A stretch of DNA of 7,935 nucleotides from NCBI GenBank assembly GCA_002404465.1, contig DHJT01000067.1, positions 1 to 7,935 on the forward strand, given 5' to 3'. The DNA is from Sutterella sp. UBA4713. GTDB lineage: Bacteria; Pseudomonadota; Gammaproteobacteria; Burkholderiales; Burkholderiaceae_F. The notes beneath the pieces are model-generated. The model did no database searches, was not told where the DNA came from, and saw only the letters and a list, made by a program, of their open reading frames with translations. Both the position numbers and the translations under genes were made by a program. Positions 1-7,170 of this stretch are shown here, one piece after another (position 1 is the first letter of the stretch; every line of letters starts with the position of its first letter).

Positions 1-435
1 GTCATCTCGCAAGGCTTTGAAATCGAAACGGAAATGACAATCCAGGCGTTAGATAAGAACTTCCTGGTCACGAGTATTCCGATCGCATACCGCGACAGAC
101 CGACCGGGTCCTTTTCCAAACTAAACACCGTCAAGGACGGAATTCGCGTCCTCACTACCATCTTTAACCTATTTCGCGAATACAAACCCTTGCAATTCTT
201 CTCGATGATTTGGGCCGGGTTCTTCTTTTTTGTTGCCCTCGCTTTGTTTTGCCCGGTTTTTCTCGAGTATTTGCAAACGGGACTCGTCGAGAGACTTCCG
301 ACGTTTATCGCCTCGGGCATTGCCTTCGTTGTGTCCTTGATGCTTTTTGTCTGCGGTCTGATTCTGGACGGACAAGCCCGAACGGCGCGAAAGCAATTTG
401 AGTTGCTCCTTAATCTTCTTGAGCGCCGGCCATGA
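1..435 (+). CDS. Family 2 glycosyltransferase, C-terminal part (GtrB/dolichol-phosphate mannosyltransferase-like)
   Basis: Only the last 144 codons lie in the window; the frame is open at base 1 and ends at the TGA at 433-435, so the catalytic DxD region is upstream. What remains starts with GFEIETEMTIQAL and a VTSIPIAYRDRPTGSFSKLN segment. That is the usual end of the GT-A domain in GtrB/DPM1-like enzymes, where a conserved R/G/S loop (YRDRPTGSFSK) follows a beta strand. Two hydrophobic segments come next (window residues about 66-88 and 98-122), giving a membrane-anchored C-terminus as in bactoprenol-phosphate glycosyltransferases. The inferred role is transfer of a sugar from a nucleotide donor to undecaprenyl phosphate on the cytoplasmic face. 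Its stop overlaps the next start as ATGA (432-435), indicating translational coupling with the GtrA-family gene. Family assignment is strong; the exact sugar and acceptor cannot be read. Confidence 0.85.
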   Translation, partial: VISQGFEIETEMTIQALDKNFLVTSIPIAYRDRPTGSFSKLNTVKDGIRVLTTIFNLFREYKPLQFFSMIWAGFFFFVALALFCPVFLEYLQTGLVERLPTFIASGIAFVVSLMLFVCGLILDGQARTARKQFELLLNLLERRP

Positions 436-812
436 CACGGTTTTTTCTGTTTTGCGTCGTCGGTACCGGCGGTTTTCTTGTTGATTCAGGCGTCTTTCTT
501 GTCGTTGCTTTGTTTTTTCCGGCGCTTTTAAGCCGCATCCTTTCTTTTTCCGCAGCCGTACTCTTTACGTATTTTCTCAATCGACGTTTGACCTTTCAGG
601 TACGCAAACGAGCCTGTTCATCCGAGTTTATCCATTACTACGCCAACATGGTTCTCGGAGGCGTCGTCAACATCGCTGTCTTTTACGGCACATATGTTTT
701 GACTCCGCTCGTTAAAACCCATCCGATCGTCGGTATTGCTCTGGGATCGATTGCCGGCCTCGTTGTGAACTTTCTCACAAGCCGCATCCTGTTTCGTGCA
801 AAAGGGACTTAA
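432..812 (+). CDS. GtrA-family small membrane protein (putative lipid-linked sugar flippase)
   Basis: A 126-residue, very hydrophobic protein with four predicted membrane segments at about residues 3-28, 32-50, 68-92 and 96-118. GtrA-family features are visible: an N-terminal FLFCVVGTGGFLVD segment with early glycines and aspartate, FTYFLNRRLTF at the end of the second helix, and GLVVNFLTSRILF at the C-terminus, the typical N-F/L-x3-R-x2-F ending. Length matches the family (about 120-150). Members are proposed to flip undecaprenyl-linked sugars made by a partner GT2 enzyme, and here that partner is directly upstream. The start ATG lies inside the upstream gene's end (ATGA overlap) with only a weak GAGCG ribosome site, so expression probably depends on coupling. 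It is followed after 3 bases by the DUF6020-type gene. The flippase role is known for few members and is inferred here. Confidence 0.85.
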   Translation: MTRFFLFCVVGTGGFLVDSGVFLVVALFFPALLSRILSFSAAVLFTYFLNRRLTFQVRKRACSSEFIHYYANMVLGGVVNIAVFYGTYVLTPLVKTHPIVGIALGSIAGLVVNFLTSRILFRAKGT

Positions 813-815
813 CTC

Positions 816-2627
816 ATGCCGAAAAAACCCTTTCTTTTTGTTCTTTTCGTTTTCGCCTGCGTTCTCTCCGGTCACCTTATCTTGGAGTACCTGCGATTTC
901 CGATTCACGGTGCCTTGAGTTATCTACTGGGCATCGGGGTATTTTTTCTTTTACGCCACCCTCTTTCGATTCAATCCAAGGCACTTTGGGGCGTAAGCTT
1001 TCTTTTTGCCTTAAGTCTTGTGCTTTCCAAACACATTGTTCTCGGGGGCGGTGTGACGGCGCTAAGCGACACAAACTACATCACGGGGTACTCGGCCAAA
1101 GATCTCGTGGCACTTGCCGTCCTTGTCATTGTGGGTTCGCAGGCTCTTTCCCGACTGCTGCTTTGGGCCGGTTCAAGTGCAAGCAATACCCTTTTTTCCC
1201 AAAATGATGAATCTGCATACGGGGCAATTCTGAAAAAGCCGACCTGGCTTCTCATCGGCGGCCTCATTTTCTGTTGGCTTCCGTGGCTTCTGTCCTGGTA
1301 TCCGGGATTTATTTACGGCGACTCGATTTCTTCAATCATGCAGGCCCAGGGCCTATGGGGGTTTAACAACCATCACCCGATTTGCTATACGCTTTGGGTC
1401 AAGCTTTGGATTACCCTCGGGATAAAACTGTACGACGTTTCGTTCGGCATTTTTCTGTATACCGTCTCACAAATGGTACTTGTCGCTTGGACGATGGTTT
1501 GGTCCGCACGCTGGATGCATCACAAGGGTGTCAATGCGGCGTGGTGCGTGATGACGTTGGCCTACTTTGCACTGACTCCTTTTTTCGCCCAAAACAACAT
1601 TTCGATGTGGAAAGACCCGCTATTTTCCTGTGCCGTGTTGATTTTGTGTTTGCGACTGTACGATTACTTTTCGCGCGACGGCAAGCTCAACACCCAAACC
1701 GTTTTTTGGGTCGGTCTGTTTTCCTGCTTTGTCTGTGCTCTTCGCAACAACGGCGCTTATGTCATCCTCTTTACGGCGCTTGCCTCGGTTGCACTCCTTT
1801 TGCGCTATCGCACGCCGGATTTTCGAAAAAAGGCATCGTATCTATCCGGAGCCATGTTTGTACTTGCCGCTCTGACGCTTGCCGTACAGGGCCCGCTTTT
1901 TAACAAGTTGCACATCAATCAATCGTACGCGGAAACGGTCGGGATGCCCTTAAATCAGATGGCGCGTGTTGTCGTTTATAACGGCTCCATGAGCGAAGAG
2001 AACAAAGCGTTTATGGGGAAGCTCTATCCGCTTGAAAAATACAAAGAGGTCTATGCCCCGGGTATTGTCGATCGCCTGAAATGGGCCGCAGGGTTTGATG
2101 CCGGCTACCTCGGCTCACACAGAAATGCGTTTTTCAAAAACTACACTTCGATGGTGATAAAAAATCCGCGGCTTGCCTTTGAAGGCTGGGAACTACTTAC
2201 CGTCGGTTACTGGTCTGTCACGCACTTTACGTTCGATACGGGAAACATCCCGAAAGGATGCTTGTGGTGCTTTAAATGGTGGACTAAAGACCACGGCATC
2301 AAGACAAAAAATCTCTTAGAAAACCGCTTCTTTGATTCGCGCGCCGTCTTTAACCAGTACGACGCCACGATTCCCATCAGTCTTTTGACGTGGCTTGTGA
2401 TTTTGATTGCAGCACTGACTTTCGCACGAAAAAATGCACCGGCGCAAATGGCAACACTTCCTCTTCTTGCGATTTTATTAAGCCTCTTTTTAGCAACGCC
2501 GATTCAGTATTGGGAACGATACGCCTACGCCTTAAGCCTGGCCGCTCCACTTTTAATTGTCTTGTTCATTCGGATGTCACGTTTTATCCTTCGAAAAGGA
2601 AAAACCGTCTTCGTGTTACAAAACTGA
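816..2627 (+). CDS. DUF6020-type polytopic membrane protein, probable GT-C-like surface glycosyltransferase
   Basis: A 603-residue protein with about 12 hydrophobic segments. They lie in residues 5-115, 143-160, 190-230, 240-280, 295-330, 340-360 and 515-587, with a large non-membrane region at about 361-510. I recognise the DUF6020 pattern: WYPGFIYGDS (161-170), NNHHP (184-188), NISMWKDP (261-268), ALRNNG (308-313), PLNQMARV (378-385) and a late WERYAYAL (566-573). The acidic residue D169 in the loop after a membrane helix, followed by the HHP segment, resembles the first-loop catalytic acid of GT-C enzymes that use polyprenyl-phosphate sugars. As third gene behind GT2 and GtrA it occupies the place of the specific transferase in Gtr cassettes, so periplasmic transfer to a surface glycan is the likely role. 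The start ATG has AAGGGA at 802-806, nine bases upstream. Catalysis is inferred; the family has no firm biochemical assignment that I can recall. Confidence 0.75.
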   Translation: MPKKPFLFVLFVFACVLSGHLILEYLRFPIHGALSYLLGIGVFFLLRHPLSIQSKALWGVSFLFALSLVLSKHIVLGGGVTALSDTNYITGYSAKDLVALAVLVIVGSQALSRLLLWAGSSASNTLFSQNDESAYGAILKKPTWLLIGGLIFCWLPWLLSWYPGFIYGDSISSIMQAQGLWGFNNHHPICYTLWVKLWITLGIKLYDVSFGIFLYTVSQMVLVAWTMVWSARWMHHKGVNAAWCVMTLAYFALTPFFAQNNISMWKDPLFSCAVLILCLRLYDYFSRDGKLNTQTVFWVGLFSCFVCALRNNGAYVILFTALASVALLLRYRTPDFRKKASYLSGAMFVLAALTLAVQGPLFNKLHINQSYAETVGMPLNQMARVVVYNGSMSEENKAFMGKLYPLEKYKEVYAPGIVDRLKWAAGFDAGYLGSHRNAFFKNYTSMVIKNPRLAFEGWELLTVGYWSVTHFTFDTGNIPKGCLWCFKWWTKDHGIKTKNLLENRFFDSRAVFNQYDATIPISLLTWLVILIAALTFARKNAPAQMATLPLLAILLSLFLATPIQYWERYAYALSLAAPLLIVLFIRMSRFILRKGKTVFVLQN

Positions 2628-2657
2628 CTATCTAAATTGGGCGTCAAGCGCCGGATA

Positions 2658-2678
2658 ACGGCATACCACGTGTGCCGT
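2658..2678 (+). terminator. Hairpin just downstream of the glycosylation operon
   Basis: ACGGCATAC (2658-2666) and GTGTGCCGT (2670-2678) form a 9-pair stem with one G-U pair and a CAC loop, 30 bases after the operon's last stop. A weaker 4-pair hairpin (GGCG/CGCC) precedes it at about 2639-2652. The stem is strong but followed by CTAATTCC rather than a T run. It may protect the 3' end or work with Rho instead of being a classic intrinsic terminator. Confidence 0.4.
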
Positions 2679-2862
2679 CTAATTCCATGCCAGTTTTCGT
2701 TAAATCAATTCTTTTTGGGCACGCCTAAACACCTTGTTGCCTTTCAAACGAAGACCGAAGCCGTTGCTCTTACTCTCGATGGCAATCGGATTGCCTCGAC
2801 GCTTAAAGCGGAAAACTATTTTGACAATTAATGCTTAGAGCACTTCAATGCTTTTTAAAACC

Positions 2863-2902
2863 GTCGGCTTGACCCGCGACTAAAGTCGCAGGTCAAGCCG
2901 AC
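2863..2902. terminator. Long near-perfect hairpin, possible bidirectional terminator or repeat unit
   Basis: GTCGGCTTGACC (2863-2874) pairs fully with GGTCAAGCCGAC (2891-2902). After a single C/A mismatch, GCGAC (2876-2880) pairs with GTCGC (2885-2889) around a TAAA loop, giving 17 pairs in 40 bases. On the plus strand it is followed by ATTTCTAT. On the minus strand it is followed by GGTTTTAAAAAG. Neither is an ideal U tract, but both are T-containing, and the site lies between convergent genes where a two-way terminator fits. It could instead be a dispersed palindromic repeat (REP-like); other copies would need a genome search. Confidence 0.5.
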
Positions 2903-3225
2903 ATTTCTATCAATGATTTCAATCTCCATGCACCTGAATTTACCCGGCTGTACCGAGATTGATGGAAGTCGAGCTCTTCTTCAAAAAACTCAAGCAAAAC
3001 CTGTGCGTTCAATCCTTCGTCAGTCGCAGTAAAACGCCGTCATGCATCAGGTTTGTGCGACATTATGCAGCGTCCCGTATTGGACGTGACGTCACCAAGA
3101 ATAGCTTGAGCGTTTTCATCAGCTCTCCGGTTCCATGCCGGGCTTAACGACCGGTCAATTTCTTTGCATGCGAAGGGAAAATTTGCGATTCCAATCGCGT
3201 GAAAACACGAACTTATCTTTTTAAA
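2893..3225 (-). pseudogene. Possible degraded coding remnant with one in-frame stop (unrecognised)
   Basis: On the minus strand the frame from 3225 down to the TGA at 2893-2895 is open except for one TGA at 3040-3042. The upstream part reads with natural-looking composition (for example KEIDRSLSPAWNRRADENAQ) and the part after the stop reads DEGLNAQVLLEFFEEELDF. Staying in one frame across the stop is what a recently inactivated gene would show. No start codon with a ribosome site and no known domain was recognised. The frame ends inside the 2863-2902 hairpin. It may be chance, since the total is only 110 codons. Confidence 0.2.
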
Positions 3226-3253
3226 TCAATCGGATAAACTACACAAAATTTGC

Positions 3254-3273
3254 TTGCAGCGATTTGCAGCGAT
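3254..3273. repeat. Tandem 10-base direct repeat
   Basis: TTGCAGCGAT occurs twice back to back (3254-3263 and 3264-3273), directly beyond the candidate sotB terminator. No function can be assigned; slippage or a small protein-binding site are both possible. Confidence 0.6.
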
Positions 3274-3275
3274 CG

Positions 3276-3301
3276 AAAAAACTCTCCACTCACTCTGAGC
3301 G
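3276..3301 (-). terminator. Candidate intrinsic terminator of sotB
   Basis: On the minus strand, starting 9 bases past the sotB stop, CGCTCA (3301-3296) pairs with TGAGTG (3292-3287) across a GAG loop, one pair being G-U. GAGAG and a run of six T (3281-3276) follow. The five-base gap between stem and T run is longer than usual, so efficiency is uncertain. Confidence 0.35.
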
Positions 3302-3309
3302 AAAGGACT

Positions 3310-4512
3310 TTATGCCCCCTTTCCTCCCGAAAGGACGGCACTGCCCGTTTTAATCCAAACGACAATGCAAAAAAGCGTTGCCGCCGCAACGAGAGTTGCT
3401 CCGGCAAACGAAAGCGGAACAAAACCGGAATGCTCGGAAATAAGGCTTCCTAAAAAAGCTCCGCCTCCGATTCCGACATTAAAAATTCCCGAGTAAAGGG
3501 ACGTTGCGACATCTGCCGCATCGGATGCGATTGACAAGAGCACTGTCTGAAAACCGATCATCAAGGCCGTCACGGCCGCGCCCCAGACAACGAAAAGCGC
3601 CATGGTCGACCCGTACGCCGAGCAAGCCGGAACGATAAGCGCCAGGCTTGCGGCCAGCACGGAAAGCGGCACAACAAGGGAAGACGATACGTGACGGCCG
3701 GCATATTTTGTGGCGATCGTCGTACCGATAATGCCCGAGGCTCCGAAGACAAAAAGGAAAATCACGGTATCCGACGAGCTAAATCCTCCGACCGTTTGCA
3801 AAATCGGGGCGATGAAGCTATAGACCGTGTAGTTGCCGAGCACGACAACGGCTGTTAAAAAATACAGTTGCAAAAGCGCAGGTCGTTTCAGAATAACGGG
3901 AAGACTCTTAATGGATCCGGCGGATGTCGCAGGACAGGGCGGCAAAACCCAAGCCACGAACCCCATGAGAACAATTGCAGCAACTCCGATAACAGCAAAA
4001 GCCTCTTGCCAGCCCATAAAGTGACCGAGTTTTGTGCCGATCGGCAATCCCATCACCGTTGCAACCACCGTCCCGCACATCACGGCCGCAAGCCCTAAGG
4101 CATAACGCCCCTTCGGAGCCATACGCGCAGCAAGCGGCGTCATGATTGACCAAAAAACCGAGTGCGTGAGTGCGACGGCAATACGTGCGACAAGAAGATA
4201 CTCGAACGTCCTTGCCCAAAGCACGGCAATGTGCGACACGGCAAAACACGCTATAAGAAACAAAAGGAGTTTACGGCGCTCGAAGGTGGCCGTGGCAAGC
4301 GTCAAGGGTAGCGACATGACGGCGACAACCCAGGCGTATCCGGTGATAATCAAACCGGTAAACGAAACCGATTCGTCAAGACTTTCGGCAATTTCCGGAA
4401 GCAGTCCGACCGGCAAAAATTCCGATGTATTAAATACAAAGGCTGCAAATGCCAGACTGATAATCGGCAGCCATGATTGAACGCAAGATTCGTTTTCCAA
4501 AGTGCGTGTCAT
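3310..4512 (-). CDS. sotB: Sugar efflux transporter, MFS family (SotB-like)
   Basis: A 400-residue, 12-helix major facilitator very close in length and motif order to E. coli SotB (about 396). Recognisable segments are FVFNTSEFLPVGLLPEIAES (26-45), GYAWVVAVMSLPLTL (58-72), FERRKLL (77-83), ARIAVALTHSVFWSI (109-123), RMAPKGR (130-136), the SLPVILKRPALLQLYFLT stretch (203-220) after the central loop, and SLYSGIFNVGIGGGAFLG (338-355). The family sits in the inner membrane and exports arabinose, lactose or IPTG-like sugars by proton antiport, relieving sugar stress. The gene stands alone on the minus strand with a promoter at 4551-4585 and a candidate terminator at 3276-3301. The Shine-Dalgarno before the ATG at 4512 is weak (CGGGT), but no closer alternative start fits the conserved N-terminus. 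Substrate is inferred from the family. Confidence 0.9.
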   Translation of the reverse strand: MTRTLENESCVQSWLPIISLAFAAFVFNTSEFLPVGLLPEIAESLDESVSFTGLIITGYAWVVAVMSLPLTLATATFERRKLLLFLIACFAVSHIAVLWARTFEYLLVARIAVALTHSVFWSIMTPLAARMAPKGRYALGLAAVMCGTVVATVMGLPIGTKLGHFMGWQEAFAVIGVAAIVLMGFVAWVLPPCPATSAGSIKSLPVILKRPALLQLYFLTAVVVLGNYTVYSFIAPILQTVGGFSSSDTVIFLFVFGASGIIGTTIATKYAGRHVSSSLVVPLSVLAASLALIVPACSAYGSTMALFVVWGAAVTALMIGFQTVLLSIASDAADVATSLYSGIFNVGIGGGAFLGSLISEHSGFVPLSFAGATLVAAATLFCIVVWIKTGSAVLSGGKGA

Positions 4513-4550
4513 AGAACGACCCGGCTAAAATTTCCCTTCCCCTCTCAAGG

Positions 4551-4585
4551 GGCACGCATTGTAAGCAATTTACTCAGTTGAGCAA
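4551..4585 (-). promoter_or_regulatory. sotB promoter with overlapping dyad
   Basis: On the minus strand TTGCTC (4585-4580) and TACAAT (4563-4558) are separated by 16 bases and match sigma-70 boxes at 4/6 and 5/6. The -35 and spacer contain an imperfect dyad, TTGCTCA-AC-TGAGTAA (4585-4570), a plausible operator. The leader also contains a small CCCCT/AGGGG hairpin (4539-4552) before the start at 4512. Confidence 0.55.
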
Positions 4586-4639
4586 TAAGCAAAAGACTCT
4601 ATTCACAGGGCGGCATTCAAGCAAACGCCTCCTACACTC

Positions 4640-5170
4640 CTACATATCCTCGAGCGTCAAACATCCTGTCTGAATTTCCATTCCGTGCAAAATCGTTGTC
4701 TTGAGATGTTCGACTTTTTTCAAAAATTCTTTTTCTTGGAAGGATTTTCGTTGACGTTTAACTTCTCCGACATAGGCCGATTTTCCGGACACTCCCAAGG
4801 CAACGAGGTCAACCTCTTTTGGCGCACCGCCGACGCCGGATGTTGTATCCCACCATGCACCGACTTGTCGATATTTTCCCGTTTCCATTAGGGCTTGCCG
4901 ATACCAGCGTTCCAGCATCGGCCCGGAAAAAGTCGGAAAACCCGCCAAAATTTTCTCTGCGGTAGATGCCGTGAAGCCCGCTTCAAGGAGTCCTTCATCC
5001 GATGCAATAAATCGGTACCAGAACTTTAAAAACGGATCTTTTATCACCCAGCGTGACGATTTTGACGAAGGCTTGGAGAGCATGGGTCTTATGCGTTCAA
5101 TAAACCCGCAGAATTCAAGTCGTTCCAGATAAGGGGAAATGTTAGCAATTACGCATGAGGCTCTAGACAA
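4640..5170 (-). pseudogene. 5'-truncated DUF234-type ATPase (C-terminal half only)
   Basis: The readable frame gives about 176 residues ending at 4640. It matches the C-terminal half of AAA+ ATPases that carry a DUF234 domain (usual total about 450-480). A winged-helix segment, SRASCVIANISPYLERLEFC followed by GFIER (2-25), leads into the hallmark WVIKDPFLKFWYRFI (41-55). Then comes FSGPMLERWYRQAL (81-94). A PD-(D/E)xK-like core follows: EVDLVAL (119-125) and GEVK (135-138), with D121, E136 and K138 as candidate catalytic residues. The P-loop ATPase half is missing: upstream there is a stop in the same frame at about 5187, and no Walker A is present on either side of the neighbouring insertion sequence. 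The nominal TTG start at 5170 has no ribosome site. It is most likely a non-functional remnant left by a deletion or element junction. Confidence 0.75.
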
Positions 5171-5266
5171 GAGAAAACGTGTTGTAAATCAAGAGTAATT
5201 TTCTTGAGAAGCGGTAGTCGAATGAAATTTTCGACTTGAGAGGCAGGATTGAAGAGAGCGGAAGGC

Positions 5267-5285
5267 CCCATCGACAAACGATGGG
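5267..5285 (-). terminator. Hairpin after the transposase gene
   Basis: CCCATCG (5267-5273) and CGATGGG (5279-5285) pair perfectly around ACAAA, 24 bases beyond the transposase stop. A second 7-pair hairpin (AGTCGAA 5216-5222 with TTCGACT 5230-5236) lies further on. Neither has a clear U tract, so they may limit readthrough or be structural features of the IS end. Confidence 0.3.
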
Positions 5286-5308
5286 TAAGAAGTTCGAGGA
5301 ATGCGGGG

Positions 5309-6565
5309 TTATGCCTTGGGTTTGCCGCGCATATTTTCCCGAATTAAGGCCGTCAGATTTTTCTTCACCAGAAGCGGCAGCACTGTGGCAATAAGAGAAA
5401 GTGGATCATCCTTGAAGCGAATTTTTGTTTCCGTCATGGATTTGTCCCCTCGGATTGCACAAGCAATTCGGTAGATTGCGTAGACCGTGTTATTGATGGT
5501 AGTCATTACTTTGACGGCGTTCTTGTCCATGAATGTGCACGCATCTTCGCCGAGAACTTCATCCTTGAAGCGGTGGAGTCCATTTTCAATCTGCCAACGG
5601 TTGTCAATGGCTTCAGCAATCAGTTTGGTATCGCATGTCGAGGCGATAAAGTACTGCGTCTCCGGATTAAAGTTTTTCTGCCCTTTGCGTTTGTAAGAAA
5701 TCATCCGAACGTAGGTTTTCTGTCCGGGCCAATCACATCCGACATACCCTTTGCGTAATGTAATGAAATCGAAGTCTCGATCGTTTTCTTTCAGTGAAGT
5801 TTTTACTCCGATTTCGCGCGAGAACGCCGAGGCGATTTCATCGACTAGTTGCTGTTGGTTCGCCTTGACCGTAAAGACATAGTCTCCGCCTCGGCGCACA
5901 ATAATTTCTGATGTTTTCCTCTGACAATGAAGTGCATCGGCCGTCACGACAGTGTCCTTGAGTTTGAATTTGGGTAGCAGACGCTGAAATTCCGGAATTT
6001 CCGACTCCTTTCCCGTGAGCGGAACCGATGAGAGGCAGGCACAGTTTGAAGCGTTAAAGAGATTGAAAACGTTTAAATTTTGTGCATCTCCCCGTCCCGA
6101 TCCGTTAAAGGTTTTACCATCGCCAGAGATAAGTTGCTTCTTTCCTTTGGCTTGGCCGTCAAGGCGGACAAGACGCTCGAGAAAAGCACGGATTCGGTCC
6201 AAGAAGACATCACGTAATTCGTTGGCATCTAAGTGCCCGAAGACGCGCCGAAAGGTGTCGTGCGACGGCACTTGACCTTTCTCAATCAGACCGAGTTTGA
6301 CGAATTCCTTTTCTTTGATACGCACGTATTCGGCTGCGTAGTAAAAGGACTGAAATTCGCCTTTCATAGCCAGAATAAAACAGATGGCCAGCAGATTCTC
6401 AAGTCGATAAACGGTTTTGCCCAAGCAACGGAAATCTTTGACGCCCGAGAGAATGTGAATAAGGCATTGAACCTCTCGTTTGCCGATGCGATACGGGCAA
6501 GACAAGTCCTGAAAAAACACGGCGACCGACTGCATAGCATCAAGAATCTTCTCGGTCTTATTCAT
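5309..6565 (-). CDS. ISAs1-family DDE transposase
   Basis: A 418-residue, apparently full-length transposase (family about 370-420). The N-terminal helical region (1-90) has the family's DxR-KR-EVQ start and the KTVYRLENLLAICFILAM segment, followed by VPSHDTFRRVFGHLD (99-113). The catalytic core shows ISGDGKTFNGSG (146-157, D149), VVTADALHCQRK (206-217, D210) and a third acidic motif in NRWQIENGLHRFKDEVLGED (322-341, E327). These give the D-D-E triad of the IS4-like fold used for cut-and-paste transposition. Its ATG overlaps the upstream gene's TGA as ATGA (6565-6562). AAGGGGA (6580-6574) lies eight bases before the start as a good ribosome site. No frameshift or internal stop is visible, so the enzyme may be active. 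Confidence 0.92.
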   Translation of the reverse strand: MNKTEKILDAMQSVAVFFQDLSCPYRIGKREVQCLIHILSGVKDFRCLGKTVYRLENLLAICFILAMKGEFQSFYYAAEYVRIKEKEFVKLGLIEKGQVPSHDTFRRVFGHLDANELRDVFLDRIRAFLERLVRLDGQAKGKKQLISGDGKTFNGSGRGDAQNLNVFNLFNASNCACLSSVPLTGKESEIPEFQRLLPKFKLKDTVVTADALHCQRKTSEIIVRRGGDYVFTVKANQQQLVDEIASAFSREIGVKTSLKENDRDFDFITLRKGYVGCDWPGQKTYVRMISYKRKGQKNFNPETQYFIASTCDTKLIAEAIDNRWQIENGLHRFKDEVLGEDACTFMDKNAVKVMTTINNTVYAIYRIACAIRGDKSMTETKIRFKDDPLSLIATVLPLLVKKNLTALIRENMRGKPKA

Positions 6566-7170
6566 GGGACTAATCCCCTTCGTCTAAGGATGGCAACGGC
6601 CTCTTGCGGGTACGACGGTGTTTTCTGAGACAGGCTGTCAATAACACAAAGTCGCATGAGGAGTTCAAAGTCCGCTCGATCCTCTCCAAAGAGCTCTTCT
6701 TGAGCGGATTGGATTTTTTTACTTAACCTCTCAATGCGCTTTTGCTGAGTGCGGGCAATGGGCGTGAGAGCCTCAGCATCCTTTGCAGTCAGACGTGAAT
6801 GCGACAGGGCTACGGGAGAAACGGTTCCGAAAACATAAAAGAGCACGGCAAGTTTGATTAGCGGGAGAAATTGCTCGCCGGCGTAGCCATACAAAGATCG
6901 TTGCAAAAGACGTTTGTAGCGGTTCATCAAAAAATCACTCAAACCGAATTCCTGATACGGTCCGAAAGACGGCTCTTTTTCTTGGCTCTTTCTCAGAGTT
7001 CCATCCTTAAGGATAGTCCCGAGGTATTCCTGAACAAGGACCGGATACTTCTTGCCCTCAACGCGTTTGGAGGAAATACGCAGGAGACGATAGGAATCGC
7101 CGACCTTGCGAACGTCAAACCCCTTCTTTTTGTAGGGCTTGGCGAAATCTGGGAGGTTTTCGAGCTTCAT
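6562..7170 (-). CDS. Accessory protein of the insertion sequence, function unknown
   Basis: A 202-residue protein from the ATG at 7168-7170. A longer frame with a TTG start at 7227 would run through the promoter and is less likely. Residues 20-55 (VRKVGDSYRLLRI, then KYPVLVQEYLGTILKDG) look like the beta-rich N-terminal module of IS1634/IS4-like transposases, which read as short strands ending in a YLG turn. No DDE core follows. Residues 75-120 are mixed helical with a hydrophobic stretch (FLPLIKLAVLFYVFG, 101-115). Residues 128-172 form a charged, probably coiled-coil helix (ARTQQKRIERLSKKIQSAQE). Its stop overlaps the transposase start (ATGA), so the two are made together. A role as DNA-end binding or regulatory partner is inference; it could also be a passenger gene. 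Confidence 0.8.
   Translation of the reverse strand: MKLENLPDFAKPYKKKGFDVRKVGDSYRLLRISSKRVEGKKYPVLVQEYLGTILKDGTLRKSQEKEPSFGPYQEFGLSDFLMNRYKRLLQRSLYGYAGEQFLPLIKLAVLFYVFGTVSPVALSHSRLTAKDAEALTPIARTQQKRIERLSKKIQSAQEELFGEDRADFELLMRLCVIDSLSQKTPSYPQEAVAILRRRGLVP

Larger units (their letters stand above)
2628..3309. other. Gene-poor spacer between convergent transcription units
   Basis: No convincing intact gene lies here. Short frames exist on both strands (for example 2637-2831 plus and 2701-2834 minus), but they lack ribosome sites and recognisable domains. The stretch holds two strong hairpins (2658-2678 and 2863-2902), a tandem 10-base repeat (3254-3273), a candidate sotB terminator (3276-3301), and a minus-strand frame at 2893-3225 that reads like protein but contains an in-frame stop. 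The plus-strand glycosylation operon and minus-strand sotB converge here. The segment therefore probably contains decayed sequence plus transcription stops. Confidence 0.6.

Noticed and set aside
1382..1903. 173-codon plus frame inside the DUF6020 gene
   Set aside because: Cysteine- and arginine-rich shadow of the membrane protein in another frame.
2637..2831. Plus-strand 64-codon frame after the glycosylation operon (and a competing minus frame at 2701-2834)
   Set aside because: No ribosome site or recognisable domain; the 9-pair hairpin at 2658-2678 lies inside its start. Both strands are open over this short length, so chance is enough.
2959..3147. Plus-strand 62-codon frame
   Set aside because: No good ribosome site, poor composition, and antisense to the more protein-like minus frame at 2893-3225.
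3908..4249. Long frames inside sotB (also 3868-4098 and 4142-4480 on the other strand)
   Set aside because: They are shadow frames fully inside a strongly supported transporter gene.
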